Shown: one piece after another, positions 37,435 to 46,954 of the stretch
Layout of the letters: each line of letters opens with the position of its first letter
Position numbering within the stretch: the stretch's first letter is position 1
Position numbers and translations under genes: made by a program
Source of the DNA: Angomonas deanei
Taxonomy: Eukaryota; Euglenozoa; Kinetoplastea; Trypanosomatida; Trypanosomatidae
NCBI GenBank assembly: GCA_903995115.1
Contig: LR877171.1
Span: forward strand, 1-64,000
Length of the DNA stretch: 64,000 bases
Direction: 5' to 3'
Notes under the pieces: generated by a model
Told to the model about the DNA's origin: nothing
Seen by the model: the letters and a program-made list of their open reading frames with translations, nothing else
The model's database searches: none

Positions 37435-38017
37435 CATTATCAGCACCTTGTCGGGGAAAGGACAGTCTTGGCTCGCGACGGCCACGGTACATGCCGTGGT
37501 TGCTGCCATTTACACCATAGGGTCGATCGTTGTAGCCGAAATTACCAACGTCATGTTCATATCGTCGAGCCGACGGTGGTGGGTTCGAACGATGGGAGGC
37601 GACGGAGCCAGAACGGCTCGCTGGTCTGGATTGATTCCGGGACCGGGAAAACTGTTGGCGACCACGAGGGGGTCCCGGGTTAGATTCAATCCCACCGCGT
37701 ATGAGAAGCGTCTGAATCAGTCGTCGGGAGAGGACTGTTTTGGGACACTTCACACGCACTTTAACACTTTTTAATGGGAAAACACCGGCGATGGTGGACT
37801 TCTTGGCGCGCTTGGAGCTCTTCTTGTGCTTCTTGGCGACGGCCTTGCTCACGGTCGGCACCACGCCGCCCTTGGAGATGGTCACGTTCTGGAGCAGCTT
37901 GCTGAGGTCGTCGTCGTGGCGGACGGCGAGGGTGAGGGTGCGGGGCGTCAGGCGGCGCACCTTCTTGCCGCTTTGCGTCGCGGCCTTCACGGAAAGCTCA
38001 AGTACTTCCGCAACCAC
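36059..38017 (-). CDS. H2A-2A-ORF1 fusion frame of LINE B2
   Basis: An open frame of 652 codons that begins in H2A at codon 58. The first 76 or so residues are the H2A C-terminal half up to KKST. Then 41 element residues end in the 2A-like GIESNPGP (37670-37693), and the ORF1 protein follows. ORF1 has an Arg/Ser-rich start, a long Asn-rich tract, a CFFCSVHTC-x-HLNACH zinc-finger-like segment and a Pro/Ser-rich end. No Met lies between H2A and the 2A motif, so this ORF1 depends on the histone start codon. In this copy the H2A 5' half is separated by insertion C (38024-38844), which should now block the fusion unless C is removed or arrived later. Confidence 0.8.
37670..37693 (-). other. 2A-like ribosome-skipping motif (B2)
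   Basis: Encodes GIESNPGP after [11 protein letters not shown], matching the Leu-rich plus NPGP form of 2A. The usual Asp is Gly. The skip would lie between Gly (37673-37675) and Pro (37670-37672). The released H2A-side product would keep nearly all of H2A plus a 40-residue tail. Confidence 0.75.
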
Positions 38018-38023
38018 GTATTC
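37793..38023. repeat. 231-bp target duplication, right copy (LINE B2)
   Basis: The counterpart of 31776-32006. It is the part of H2A that is fused in frame to ORF1. Confidence 0.85.
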
Positions 38024-38844
38024 CTCGTAAATGGAGCCAAAAAGATGGCAATTTTAATATACAGAAAAAATAAACGACGTTGCGGGTAATTGAGCAAACC
38101 GAAAAGCGATAGCCACCACATACGGAGCCAAAATCCGTCCCACCTAGCACGTTTTATAGATATAAAAAAAAAAAACGAAAATAAGCCAAAGAAGTTACAC
38201 TGGAGATATACAAAGACAGGTAACTAAGGGGGAGTGATCATGCTAATTGTCCAACTGGATGAATATAATACCATTCAGATACAAACAATTCAGCGGCTTC
38301 CGAAAAGAAGCAAAAAGAAAAGCGCTGCTTCTTAATATATGCGGATGGGTAACGAAGGTACTCGCGCAACAAGCTAGTAGAGTCTGTGCTCGTGGAACCT
38401 CAACGGGAACCACGCAGACTGGTACTAGGGCTGAGTATATTGGCAAAGAGAACAAGAGTATAGACGACTCCTGTAGGGCACAAATACCAGCGGATTTGGG
38501 GGACTTAAGAAGCAGAAGGCTGCCTCTACATCGGGAAAGAGGGTGATCATGAATAGACATGTCACCAACTAGTAGGGTCTGGACTCGCAGATCTGTGCCC
38601 GCGAAGACAACTACTAGGACTAAAGCATTATGGTTTACAAATTCCAGGAGATTTCGATACACACTATGACCAAGCTCCGAAAGTACCTTATCATAGCATC
38701 TGGTAGGCCAAGATATTGTAGTGTCGCGATCCAAATGATGCGACAGGGATCCGAATAATTAAGTCAGTATCCAGTTGATCTGACAATCGGGAGTATATAA
38801 TACTAATCAGCTCACTACCAGTATGGTAAAGCGGTCCAGGAATG
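38024..38844 (-). mobile_element. Insertion C, copy 2
   Basis: 821 bp, one base longer than copy 1 in the A run near 38166. ATTC duplicates lie at 38020-38023 and 38845-38848. It is otherwise nearly identical to copy 1. Confidence 0.75.
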
Positions 38845-39359
38845 ATTCGAGTACCGCAGCGAGGTAGGTGGCGCCAGAGGCACTCACGCGGCGGGCGTAC
38901 TGTCCGCGGCGGAGGAGAGAGCCCACGCGGCCGATGGGGAAGATCAGACCGGCCTTGGCGGACTTGGAGCTGCCAGACTTGCGGGAAGCCTTCTTAGCGG
39001 AGCGGGGAGTGGCCATTTGAAAGTTAGAAAAGGGTGTGCTGGAAAAGTGTAAACTAACCAAGTGAGAGAAAGAAAGAAAAGAAGAAAAAAAAAATTGAAG
39101 TGGTGCGTGCATGCCACCCCGGCATCTACAGGAGATGTCGAGGAGCCTGCCACACGCTGGCTGGGGTGAGCATGAGCGTGTGGGGAGGGCTATGGGTTTT
39201 GTGGCGTGTAGCGCGCATCACTTTCCCGGGGGCGGAACAGGTTCTCATCGTGTTGCTCGGTGGGGCAACGGCACATGGTCGGAAAGAGAATTCAAAAAAT
39301 CACAACATGAAACAAGAGAAAGAAAATGAAATATCTATAAATGTTTGTGGGCGCGCGGT

Positions 39360-39701
39360 TTAGCGGGTGGCGGCGTTGAGTGCCTTGCTGGCCTCGGCGA
39401 TGCCGTGGCGGCACAATTCGGCGGGGAGCACCACACGGATGGCGGTCTGCACGGCGCGGGCATCGAGCGTGCGCTTCTTGTTGGCGCGGACGATGGAGGC
39501 GGCCTCCGTGGCAACGCGCTCGAACACGTCGTTCACAAAGGAGTTGAGCACCTTCACGGTGCGGCCGGAGAGCGACATCTGCTTGTTGAGGGCCTTGAGA
39601 GATCGGGAAATGTAAATGTTCCAGCTGCGGTGGGGCTTGCGGTTGGAGCGCTTGCCAGCCTTCTTGCCAGCGCGGCGGGGAGCGGACTTGGGAGTGGCCA
39701 T
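39360..39701 (-). CDS. H2B: Histone H2B (copy 3)
   Basis: Intact 113-residue H2B immediately upstream of the H2A that carries C and B2. It has a standard leader with the G7 run before the ATG and the 9-mer 20 nt after the stop. Confidence 0.97.
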   Translation of the reverse strand: MATPKSAPRRAGKKAGKRSNRKPHRSWNIYISRSLKALNKQMSLSGRTVKVLNSFVNDVFERVATEAASIVRANKKRTLDARAVQTAIRVVLPAELCRHGIAEASKALNAATR

Positions 39702-39916
39702 TTTTGGGGGGGTGATGAAGAGTAGTGTGGTAGCGAAAGAACTAGGGTGGTGGGGAGGCGAGAGAGACAGAAGTGTGGTGGTCGTCGTGCTTGCATCAAG
39801 GTGCGCGCCGTCGTGCGTTGAGACCTGAGTGAGGCCCGGGGCGGGAAGGAAATTCACAACATAAATAAAATAATAAAACAATATATATCTATATGAGAGT
39901 GCACACGGGCGTGCGC

Positions 39917-40216
39917 TTACGCATAACCGTAGAGGATCTGGCCCTTCTTGCGCAGAGCGGACACAATGTCGGACGCCTTGACCGTCTTCGCGCGGCTGTA
40001 TTCCGTATAAGAGGTGGCAGTGCGGACGACATCCTCGACGTAGCTCTTGAGAACACGACGGACTTCTTCGTAGACCTCTCCGCTGATGCGCCTGACGCCA
40101 CCGCGACGTGCGAGGCGGCGGATGGAGCCGCGGGAAATGGACTTGATGTTGTCGCGCAGAAGCTTCTTCTGCTGGCGAGCGCTGCCCTTCGCTTCAGATC
40201 TCTTGCCCTTGGCCAT
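39917..40216 (-). CDS. H4: Histone H4 (copy 4)
   Basis: Intact 99-residue H4 in the unit upstream of B2. It has the shorter leader form, shared with the H4 genes at 23705, 43168 and 54606. Confidence 0.97.
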   Translation of the reverse strand: MAKGKRSEAKGSARQQKKLLRDNIKSISRGSIRRLARRGGVRRISGEVYEEVRRVLKSYVEDVVRTATSYTEYSRAKTVKASDIVSALRKKGQILYGYA

Positions 40217-40446
40217 CGAGGTAAAGTGGGTTGGGTGGTGGAAAGTGTGGTAGGTGGAAAACCTTCAGAGGGGGGTGGAGAAAGAGAAAGAGAAGGAGAA
40301 AAGAGAGCGTGTGGGTTGAATGCGGGGTACGTGCAGATGCGTGGTACAAGTAGCAGGTGTCGTCGGCGGCAGTCTCGCCGCATCAAACTCACAGGGAGTG
40401 AAACCGAACTCATAAACAAAAATATCTATAGAAGGGATGGCACCGT

Positions 40447-40836
40447 TTAGTGGCGGTCACCGCGGAGGCGGAGAGCGAGCTGGAGGTCGCGGGGCATCAG
40501 GGTCACGCGCTTGCTGTTGAGAGAGGCGAGGTTGGCGTCGGCGAGCAGGGAGACAACGTAGGCCTCCGTGGACTCCTGCAGGGCGAGGATGGCCGAGCTC
40601 TGGAATCTCAAACCTTCCTTCTGTGCAGACGCAATCTCGCGAACGAGTCTCTGGAAAGGAGCGCGCTGGATCAGCAAGTCGGTGGAGCGCTGGAACTTGC
40701 GCACCTCACGGAGAGCCACCGTACCTGGGCGCCAGCGGTGGGCGCGCTTGGTGCCGGACGCGGCGCGGGGAGCCTTCTTGCTCTTCTTGGAGGTGATGCT
40801 GCGCTTAGCGCGGGAAGTTTCCTTGGTGCGGGACAT
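40447..40836 (-). CDS. H3: Histone H3 (copy 4)
   Basis: Intact 129-residue H3 heading the quartet whose H2A is joined to B2. The leader carries a broken T run on the coding strand (40919-40935). Confidence 0.97.
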   Translation of the reverse strand: MSRTKETSRAKRSITSKKSKKAPRAASGTKRAHRWRPGTVALREVRKFQRSTDLLIQRAPFQRLVREIASAQKEGLRFQSSAILALQESTEAYVVSLLADANLASLNSKRVTLMPRDLQLALRLRGDRH

Positions 40837-41033
40837 GAAGTGTGGTGGGGGTGGTGTGTAGGGATAGAGAACTGGAGATGGGGAGGGAGGGGGAGAGGGT
40901 GTCGTCGCCATAAATAAATAAAAAAAAGAAAAAAAGGGAGCACACGGCGGGGAGGGAGCATCTCGACACCAACCGGCAAAAACGTCAAGATGAATTGGAA
41001 ATCAAAATATCTATAAAAATGCGCTCAGCGTGC

Positions 41034-42268
41034 TTAGGCGCTGGGGGTGGACTTCTTGGCGCGCTTGGAGCTCTTCTTGTGCTTCTTGGCGACGGCCTTG
41101 CTCACGGTCGGCACCACGCCGCCCTTGGAGATGGTCACGTTCTGGAGCAGCTTGCTGAGGTCGTCGTCGTGGCGGACGGCGAGGGTGAGGGTGCGGGGCG
41201 TCAGGCGGCGCACCTTCTTGCCGCTTTGCGTCGCGGCCTTCACGGAAAGCTCAAGTACTTCCGCAACCACGTATTCCTCGTAAATGGAGCCAAAAAGATG
41301 GCAATTTTAATATACAGAAAAAATAAACGACGTTGCGGGTAATTGAGCAAACCGAAAAGCGATAGCCACCACATACGGAGCCAAAATCCGTCCCACCTAG
41401 CACGTTTTATAGATATAAAAAAAAAAACGAAAATAAGCCAAAGAAGTTACACTGGAGATATACAAAGACAGGTAACTAAGGGGGAGTGATCATGCTAATT
41501 GTCCAACTGGATGAATATAATACCATTCAGATACAAACAATTCAGCGGCTTCCGAAAAGAAGCAAAAAGAAAAGCGCTGCTTCTTAATATATGCGGATGG
41601 GTAACGAAGGTACTCGCGCAACAAGCTAGTAGAGTCTGTGCTCGTGGAACCTCAACGGGAACCACGCAGACTGGTACTAGGGCTGAGTATATTGGCAAAG
41701 AGAACAAGAGTATAGACGACTCCTGTAGGGCACAAATACCAGCGGATTTGGGGGACTTAAGAAGCAGAAGGCTGCCTCTACATCGGGAAAGAGGGTGATC
41801 ATGAATAGACATGTCACCAACTAGTAGGGTCTGGACTCGCAGATCTGTGCCCGCGAAGACAACTACTAGGACTAAAGCATTATGGTTTACAAATTCCAGG
41901 AGATTTCGATACACACTATGACCAAGCTCCGAAAGTACCTTATCATAGCATCTGGTAGGCCAAGATATTGTAGTGTCGCGATCCAAATGATGCGACAGGG
42001 ATCCGAATAATTAAGTCAGTATCCAGTTGATCTGACAATCGGGAGTATATAATACTAATCAGCTCACTACCAGTATGGTAAAGCGGTCCAGGAATGATTC
42101 GAGTACCGCAGCGAGGTAGGTGGCGCCAGAGGCACTCACGCGGCGGGCGTACTGTCCGCGGCGGAGGAGAGAGCCCACGCGGCCGATGGGGAAGATCAGA
42201 CCGGCCTTGGCGGACTTGGAGCTGCCAGACTTGCGGGAAGCCTTCTTAGCGGAGCGGGGAGTGGCCAT
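41034..42268 (-). pseudogene. Histone H2A interrupted by insertion C (copy 3)
   Basis: Halves 42101-42268 and 41034-41276 match intact H2A exactly in frame, with C between them. It is part of a clean 3.25-kb unit that is repeated almost exactly at 44287, showing that C is now amplified together with the array. Confidence 0.85.
41277..42096 (-). mobile_element. Insertion C, copy 3
   Basis: 820 bp, with ATTC duplicates at 41273-41276 and 42097-42100. Confidence 0.75.
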
Positions 42269-42610
42269 TTGAAAGTTAGAAAAGGGTGTGCTGGAAAAGT
42301 GTAAACTAACCAAGTGAGAGAAAGAAAGAAAAGAAGAAAAAAAAATTGAAGTGGTGCGTGCATGCCACCCCGGCATCTACAGGAGATGTCGAGGAGCCTG
42401 CCACACGCTGGCTGGGGTGAGCATGAGCGTGTGGGGAGGGCTATGGGTTTTGTGGCGTGTAGCGCGCATCACTTTCCCGGGGGCGGAACAGGTTCTCATC
42501 GTGTTGCTCGGTGGGGCAACGGCACATGGTCGGAAAGAGAATTCAAAAAATCACAACATGAAACAAGAGAAAGAAAATGAAATATCTATAAATGTTTGTG
42601 GGCGCGCGGT

Positions 42611-42952
42611 TTAGCGGGTGGCGGCGTTGAGTGCCTTGCTGGCCTCGGCGATGCCGTGGCGGCACAATTCGGCGGGGAGCACCACACGGATGGCGGTCTG
42701 CACGGCGCGGGCATCGAGCGTGCGCTTCTTGTTGGCGCGGACGATGGAGGCGGCCTCCGTGGCAACGCGCTCGAACACGTCGTTCACAAAGGAGTTGAGC
42801 ACCTTCACGGTGCGGCCGGAGAGCGACATCTGCTTGTTGAGGGCCTTGAGAGATCGGGAAATGTAAATGTTCCAGCTGCGGTGGGGCTTGCGGTTGGAGC
42901 GCTTGCCAGCCTTCTTGCCAGCGCGGCGGGGAGCGGACTTGGGAGTGGCCAT
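42611..42952 (-). CDS. H2B: Histone H2B (copy 4)
   Basis: Intact 113-residue H2B between H4 copy 5 and the C-bearing H2A copy 3. No difference from copy 3 was noticed. Confidence 0.97.
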   Translation of the reverse strand: MATPKSAPRRAGKKAGKRSNRKPHRSWNIYISRSLKALNKQMSLSGRTVKVLNSFVNDVFERVATEAASIVRANKKRTLDARAVQTAIRVVLPAELCRHGIAEASKALNAATR

Positions 42953-43167
42953 TTTTGGGGGGGTGATGAAGAGTAGTGTGGTAGCGAAAGAACTAGGGTG
43001 GTGGGGAGGCGAGAGAGACAGAAGTGTGGTGGTCGTCGTGCTTGCATCAAGGTGCGCGCCGTCGTGCGTTGAGACCTGAGTGAGGCCCGGGGCGGGAAGG
43101 AAATTCACAACATAAATAAAATAATAAAACAATATATATCTATATGAGAGTGCACACGGGCGTGCGC

Positions 43168-43467
43168 TTACGCATAACCGTAGAGGATCTGGCCCTTCTT
43201 GCGCAGAGCGGACACAATGTCGGACGCCTTGACCGTCTTCGCGCGGCTGTATTCCGTATAAGAGGTGGCAGTGCGGACGACATCCTCGACGTAGCTCTTG
43301 AGAACACGACGGACTTCTTCGTAGACCTCTCCGCTGATGCGCCTGACGCCACCGCGACGTGCGAGGCGGCGGATGGAGCCGCGGGAAATGGACTTGATGT
43401 TGTCGCGCAGAAGCTTCTTCTGCTGGCGAGCGCTGCCCTTCGCTTCAGATCTCTTGCCCTTGGCCAT
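43168..43467 (-). CDS. H4: Histone H4 (copy 5)
   Basis: Intact 99-residue H4 in the first of two adjacent C-type units. Confidence 0.97.
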   Translation of the reverse strand: MAKGKRSEAKGSARQQKKLLRDNIKSISRGSIRRLARRGGVRRISGEVYEEVRRVLKSYVEDVVRTATSYTEYSRAKTVKASDIVSALRKKGQILYGYA

Positions 43468-43697
43468 CGAGGTAAAGTGGGTTGGGTGGTGGAAAGTGTG
43501 GTAGGTGGAAAACCTTCAGAGGGGGGTGGAGAAAGAGAAAGAGAAGGAGAAAAGAGAGCGTGTGGGTTGAATGCGGGGTACGTGCAGATGCGTGGTACAA
43601 GTAGCAGGTGTCGTCGGCGGCAGTCTCGCCGCATCAAACTCACAGGGAGTGAAACCGAACTCATAAACAAAAATATCTATAGAAGGGATGGCACCGT

Positions 43698-44087
43698 TTA
43701 GTGGCGGTCACCGCGGAGGCGGAGAGCGAGCTGGAGGTCGCGGGGCATCAGGGTCACGCGCTTGCTGTTGAGAGAGGCGAGGTTGGCGTCGGCGAGCAGG
43801 GAGACAACGTAGGCCTCCGTGGACTCCTGCAGGGCGAGGATGGCCGAGCTCTGGAATCTCAAACCTTCCTTCTGTGCAGACGCAATCTCGCGAACGAGTC
43901 TCTGGAAAGGAGCGCGCTGGATCAGCAAGTCGGTGGAGCGCTGGAACTTGCGCACCTCACGGAGAGCCACCGTACCTGGGCGCCAGCGGTGGGCGCGCTT
44001 GGTGCCGGACGCGGCGCGGGGAGCCTTCTTGCTCTTCTTGGAGGTGATGCTGCGCTTAGCGCGGGAAGTTTCCTTGGTGCGGGACAT
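43698..44087 (-). CDS. H3: Histone H3 (copy 5)
   Basis: Intact 129-residue H3. The T-run length in its leader differs from copy 4, as expected for slippage. Confidence 0.97.
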   Translation of the reverse strand: MSRTKETSRAKRSITSKKSKKAPRAASGTKRAHRWRPGTVALREVRKFQRSTDLLIQRAPFQRLVREIASAQKEGLRFQSSAILALQESTEAYVVSLLADANLASLNSKRVTLMPRDLQLALRLRGDRH

Positions 44088-44286
44088 GAAGTGTGGTGGG
44101 GGTGGTGTGTAGGGATAGAGAACTGGAGATGGGGAGGGAGGGGGAGAGGGTGTCGTCGCCATAAATAAATAAAAAAAAAAAGAAAAAAGGGAGCACACGG
44201 CGGGGAGGGAGCATCTCGACACCAACCGGCAAAAACGTCAAGATGAATTGGAAATCAAAATATCTATAAAAATGCGCTCAGCGTGC

Positions 44287-45521
44287 TTAGGCGCTGGGGG
44301 TGGACTTCTTGGCGCGCTTGGAGCTCTTCTTGTGCTTCTTGGCGACCGCCTTGCTCACGGTCGGCACCACGCCGCCCTTGGAGATGGTCACGTTCTGGAG
44401 CAGCTTGCTGAGGTCGTCGTCGTGGCGGACGGCGAGGGTGAGGGTGCGGGGCGTCAGGCGGCGCACCTTCTTGCCGCTTTGCGTCGCGGCCTTCACGGAA
44501 AGCTCAAGTACTTCCGCAACCACGTATTCCTCGTAAATGGAGCCAAAAAGATGGCAATTTTAATATACAGAAAAAATAAACGACGTTGCGGGTAATTGAG
44601 CAAACCGAAAAGCGATAGCCACCACATACGGAGCCAAAATCCGTCCCACCTAGCACGTTTTATAGATATAAAAAAAAAAACGAAAATAAGCCAAAGAAGT
44701 TACACTGGAGATATACAAAGACAGGTAACTAAGGGGGAGTGATCATGCTAATTGTCCAACTGGATGAATATAATACCATTCAGATACAAACAATTCAGCG
44801 GCTTCCGAAAAGAAGCAAAAAGAAAAGCGCTGCTTCTTAATATATGCGGATGGGTAACGAAGGTACTCGCGCAACAAGCTAGTAGAGTCTGTGCTCGTGG
44901 AACCTCAACGGGAACCACGCAGACTGGTACTAGGGCTGAGTATATTGGCAAAGAGAACAAGAGTATAGACGACTCCTGTAGGGCACAAATACCAGCGGAT
45001 TTGGGGGACTTAAGAAGCAGAAGGCTGCCTCTACATCGGGAAAGAGGGTGATCATGAATAGACATGTCACCAACTAGTAGGGTCTGGACTCGCAGATCTG
45101 TGCCCGCGAAGACAACTACTAGGACTAAAGCATTATGGTTTACAAATTCCAGGAGATTTCGATACACACTATGACCAAGCTCCGAAAGTACCTTATCATA
45201 GCATCTGGTAGGCCAAGATATTGTAGTGTCGCGATCCAAATGATGCGACAGGGATCCGAATAATTAAGTCAGTATCCAGTTGATCTGACAATCGGGAGTA
45301 TATAATACTAATCAGCTCACTACCAGTATGGTAAAGCGGTCCAGGAATGATTCGAGTACCGCAGCGAGGTAGGTGGCGCCAGAGGCACTCACGCGGCGGG
45401 CGTACTGTCCGCGGCGGAGGAGAGAGCCCACGCGGCCGATGGGGAAGATCAGACCGGCCTTGGCGGACTTGGAGCTGCCAGACTTGCGGGAAGCCTTCTT
45501 AGCGGAGCGGGGAGTGGCCAT
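44287..45521 (-). pseudogene. Histone H2A interrupted by insertion C (copy 4)
   Basis: Halves 45354-45521 and 44287-44529 with C between them. It carries one silent change (near 44346) not seen in the other H2A copies. It lies downstream of H2B copy 5 and LINE A2, the same context as H2A copy 1 next to A1. Confidence 0.85.
44530..45349 (-). mobile_element. Insertion C, copy 4
   Basis: 820 bp, with ATTC duplicates at 44526-44529 and 45350-45353. Confidence 0.75.
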
Positions 45522-45863
45522 TTGAAAGTTAGAAAAGGGTGTGCTGGAAAAGTGTAAACTAACCAAGTGAGAGAAAGAAAGAAAAGAAGAAAAAAAAATT
45601 GAAGTGGTGCGTGCATGCCACCCCGGCATCTACAGGAGATGTCGAGGAGCCTGCCACACGCTGGCTGGGGTGAGCATGAGCGTGTGGGGAGGGCTATGGG
45701 TTTTGTGGCGTGTAGCGCGCATCACTTTCCCGGGGGCGGAACAGGTTCTCATCGTGTTGCTCGGTGGGGCAACGGCACATGGTCGGAAAGAGAATTCAAA
45801 AAATCACAACATGAAACAAGAGAAAGAAAATGAAATATCTATAAATGTTTGTGGGCGCGCGGT

Positions 45864-46205
45864 TTAGCGGGTGGCGGCGTTGAGTGCCTTGCTGGCCTCG
45901 GCGATGCCGTGGCGGCACAATTCGGCGGGGAGCACCACACGGATGGCGGTCTGCACGGCGCGGGCATCGAGCGTGCGCTTCTTGTTGGCGCGGACGATGG
46001 AGGCGGCCTCCGTGGCAACGCGCTCGAACACGTCGTTCACAAAGGAGTTGAGCACCTTCACGGTGCGGCCGGAGAGCGACATCTGCTTGTTGAGGGCCTT
46101 GAGAGATCGGGAAATGTAAATGTTCCAGCTGCGGTGGGGCTTGCGGTTGGAGCGCTTGCCAGCCTTCTTGCCAGCGCGGCGGGGAGCGGACTTGGGAGTG
46201 GCCAT
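45864..46205 (-). CDS. H2B: Histone H2B (copy 5)
   Basis: Intact 113-residue H2B just downstream of LINE A2. As at A1, it is the complete copy preserved by the 633-bp duplication (45946-46578). Confidence 0.96.
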   Translation of the reverse strand: MATPKSAPRRAGKKAGKRSNRKPHRSWNIYISRSLKALNKQMSLSGRTVKVLNSFVNDVFERVATEAASIVRANKKRTLDARAVQTAIRVVLPAELCRHGIAEASKALNAATR

Positions 46206-46578
46206 TTTTGGGGGGGTGATGAAGAGTAGTGTGGTAGCGAAAGAACTAGGGTGGTGGGGAGGCGAGAGAGACAGAAGTGTGGTGGTCGTCGTGCTTGCAT
46301 CAAGGTGCGCGCCGTCGTGCGTTGAGACCTGAGTGAGGCCCGGGGCGGGAAGGAAATTCACAACATAAATAAAATAATAAAACAATATATATCTATATGA
46401 GAGTGCACACGGGCGTGCGCTTACGCATAACCGTAGAGGATCTGGCCCTTCTTGCGCAGAGCGGACACAATGTCGGACGCCTTGACCGTCTTCGCGCGGC
46501 TGTATTCCGTATAAGAGGTGGCAGTGCGGACGACATCCTCGACGTAGCTCTTGAGAACACGACGGACTTCTTCGTAGA
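45946..46578. repeat. 633-bp target duplication, left copy (LINE A2)
   Basis: Same breakpoints as at A1: H2B codon 87 to the H4 YEEVRR codons. The partner copy is at 54130-54762. Confidence 0.85.
46421..46578 (-). pseudogene. Histone H4 3' fragment at the LINE A2 junction
   Basis: The same 158-nt fragment as beside A1 (52 codons and the stop), joined to the A2 3' end at the identical base. Confidence 0.9.
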
Positions 46579-46792
46579 TATATGTGATACCGTGTACTGC
46601 GGTACCTGCCTACCATGTCTAATGGTGGTTAGTACACCCTCGCTCTCCCGGTGGACTGAAAATTTTTTTTTTTTTTGCTTTTCTAGTACATCACGTCTTG
46701 TTCGGTTTCTCCTATTCTGCAACGCTTCCTGCCACCTCACGCGCACTACCCACTGCTCCCATTCAGATATATATACTTTTCTTTCCCAGTTT

Positions 46793-46829
<37 letters not shown>

Positions 46830-46879
46830 CAATATTACGTTATAAAGGTATTTGGATCGTTAGTGTTAGTTAAGTAATT

Positions 46880-46917
<38 letters not shown>

Positions 46918-46954
46918 ATATCACCCGTTTCAATTTCTTTTCGCATAATCGTCG

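Larger units (their letters stand above)
32007..37792 (-). mobile_element. LINE B2, Ingi-like, full length, fused to H2A
   Basis: A 5786-bp element. The 5' end joins H2A after the Thr of KKST, and the 3' end lies at H2A codon 57. In coding order: a 2A-like motif, ORF1 (Asn-rich, zinc-finger-like), ORF2 (endonuclease, RT, RNase H, zinc motif), an A tract (32214-32225), a hairpin (32053-32072) and a 32-base 3' tail shared with insertion C. Both ORFs are uninterrupted. It is only distantly related to A in sequence, with the same domain order. Confidence 0.9.
37793..39016 (-). pseudogene. Histone H2A with both insertion C and the LINE B2 fusion
   Basis: The 5' half (38849-39016, codons 1-57) is intact from the ATG at 39016, then C, then codons 57-133 (37793-38023), which run into B2 without a stop. 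Only the last three residues and the stop are displaced by the LINE. The order of insertion is not fixed by the sequence, but a working B2 fusion needs an H2A without C, so C probably came in later, by its own insertion or by gene conversion. Confidence 0.8.

Noticed and set aside
37144-37520. Ile/Leu-rich plus- and minus-strand frames near 37.3 kb
   Set aside because: They are other-frame readings of the Asn codon repeats in LINE B ORF1.
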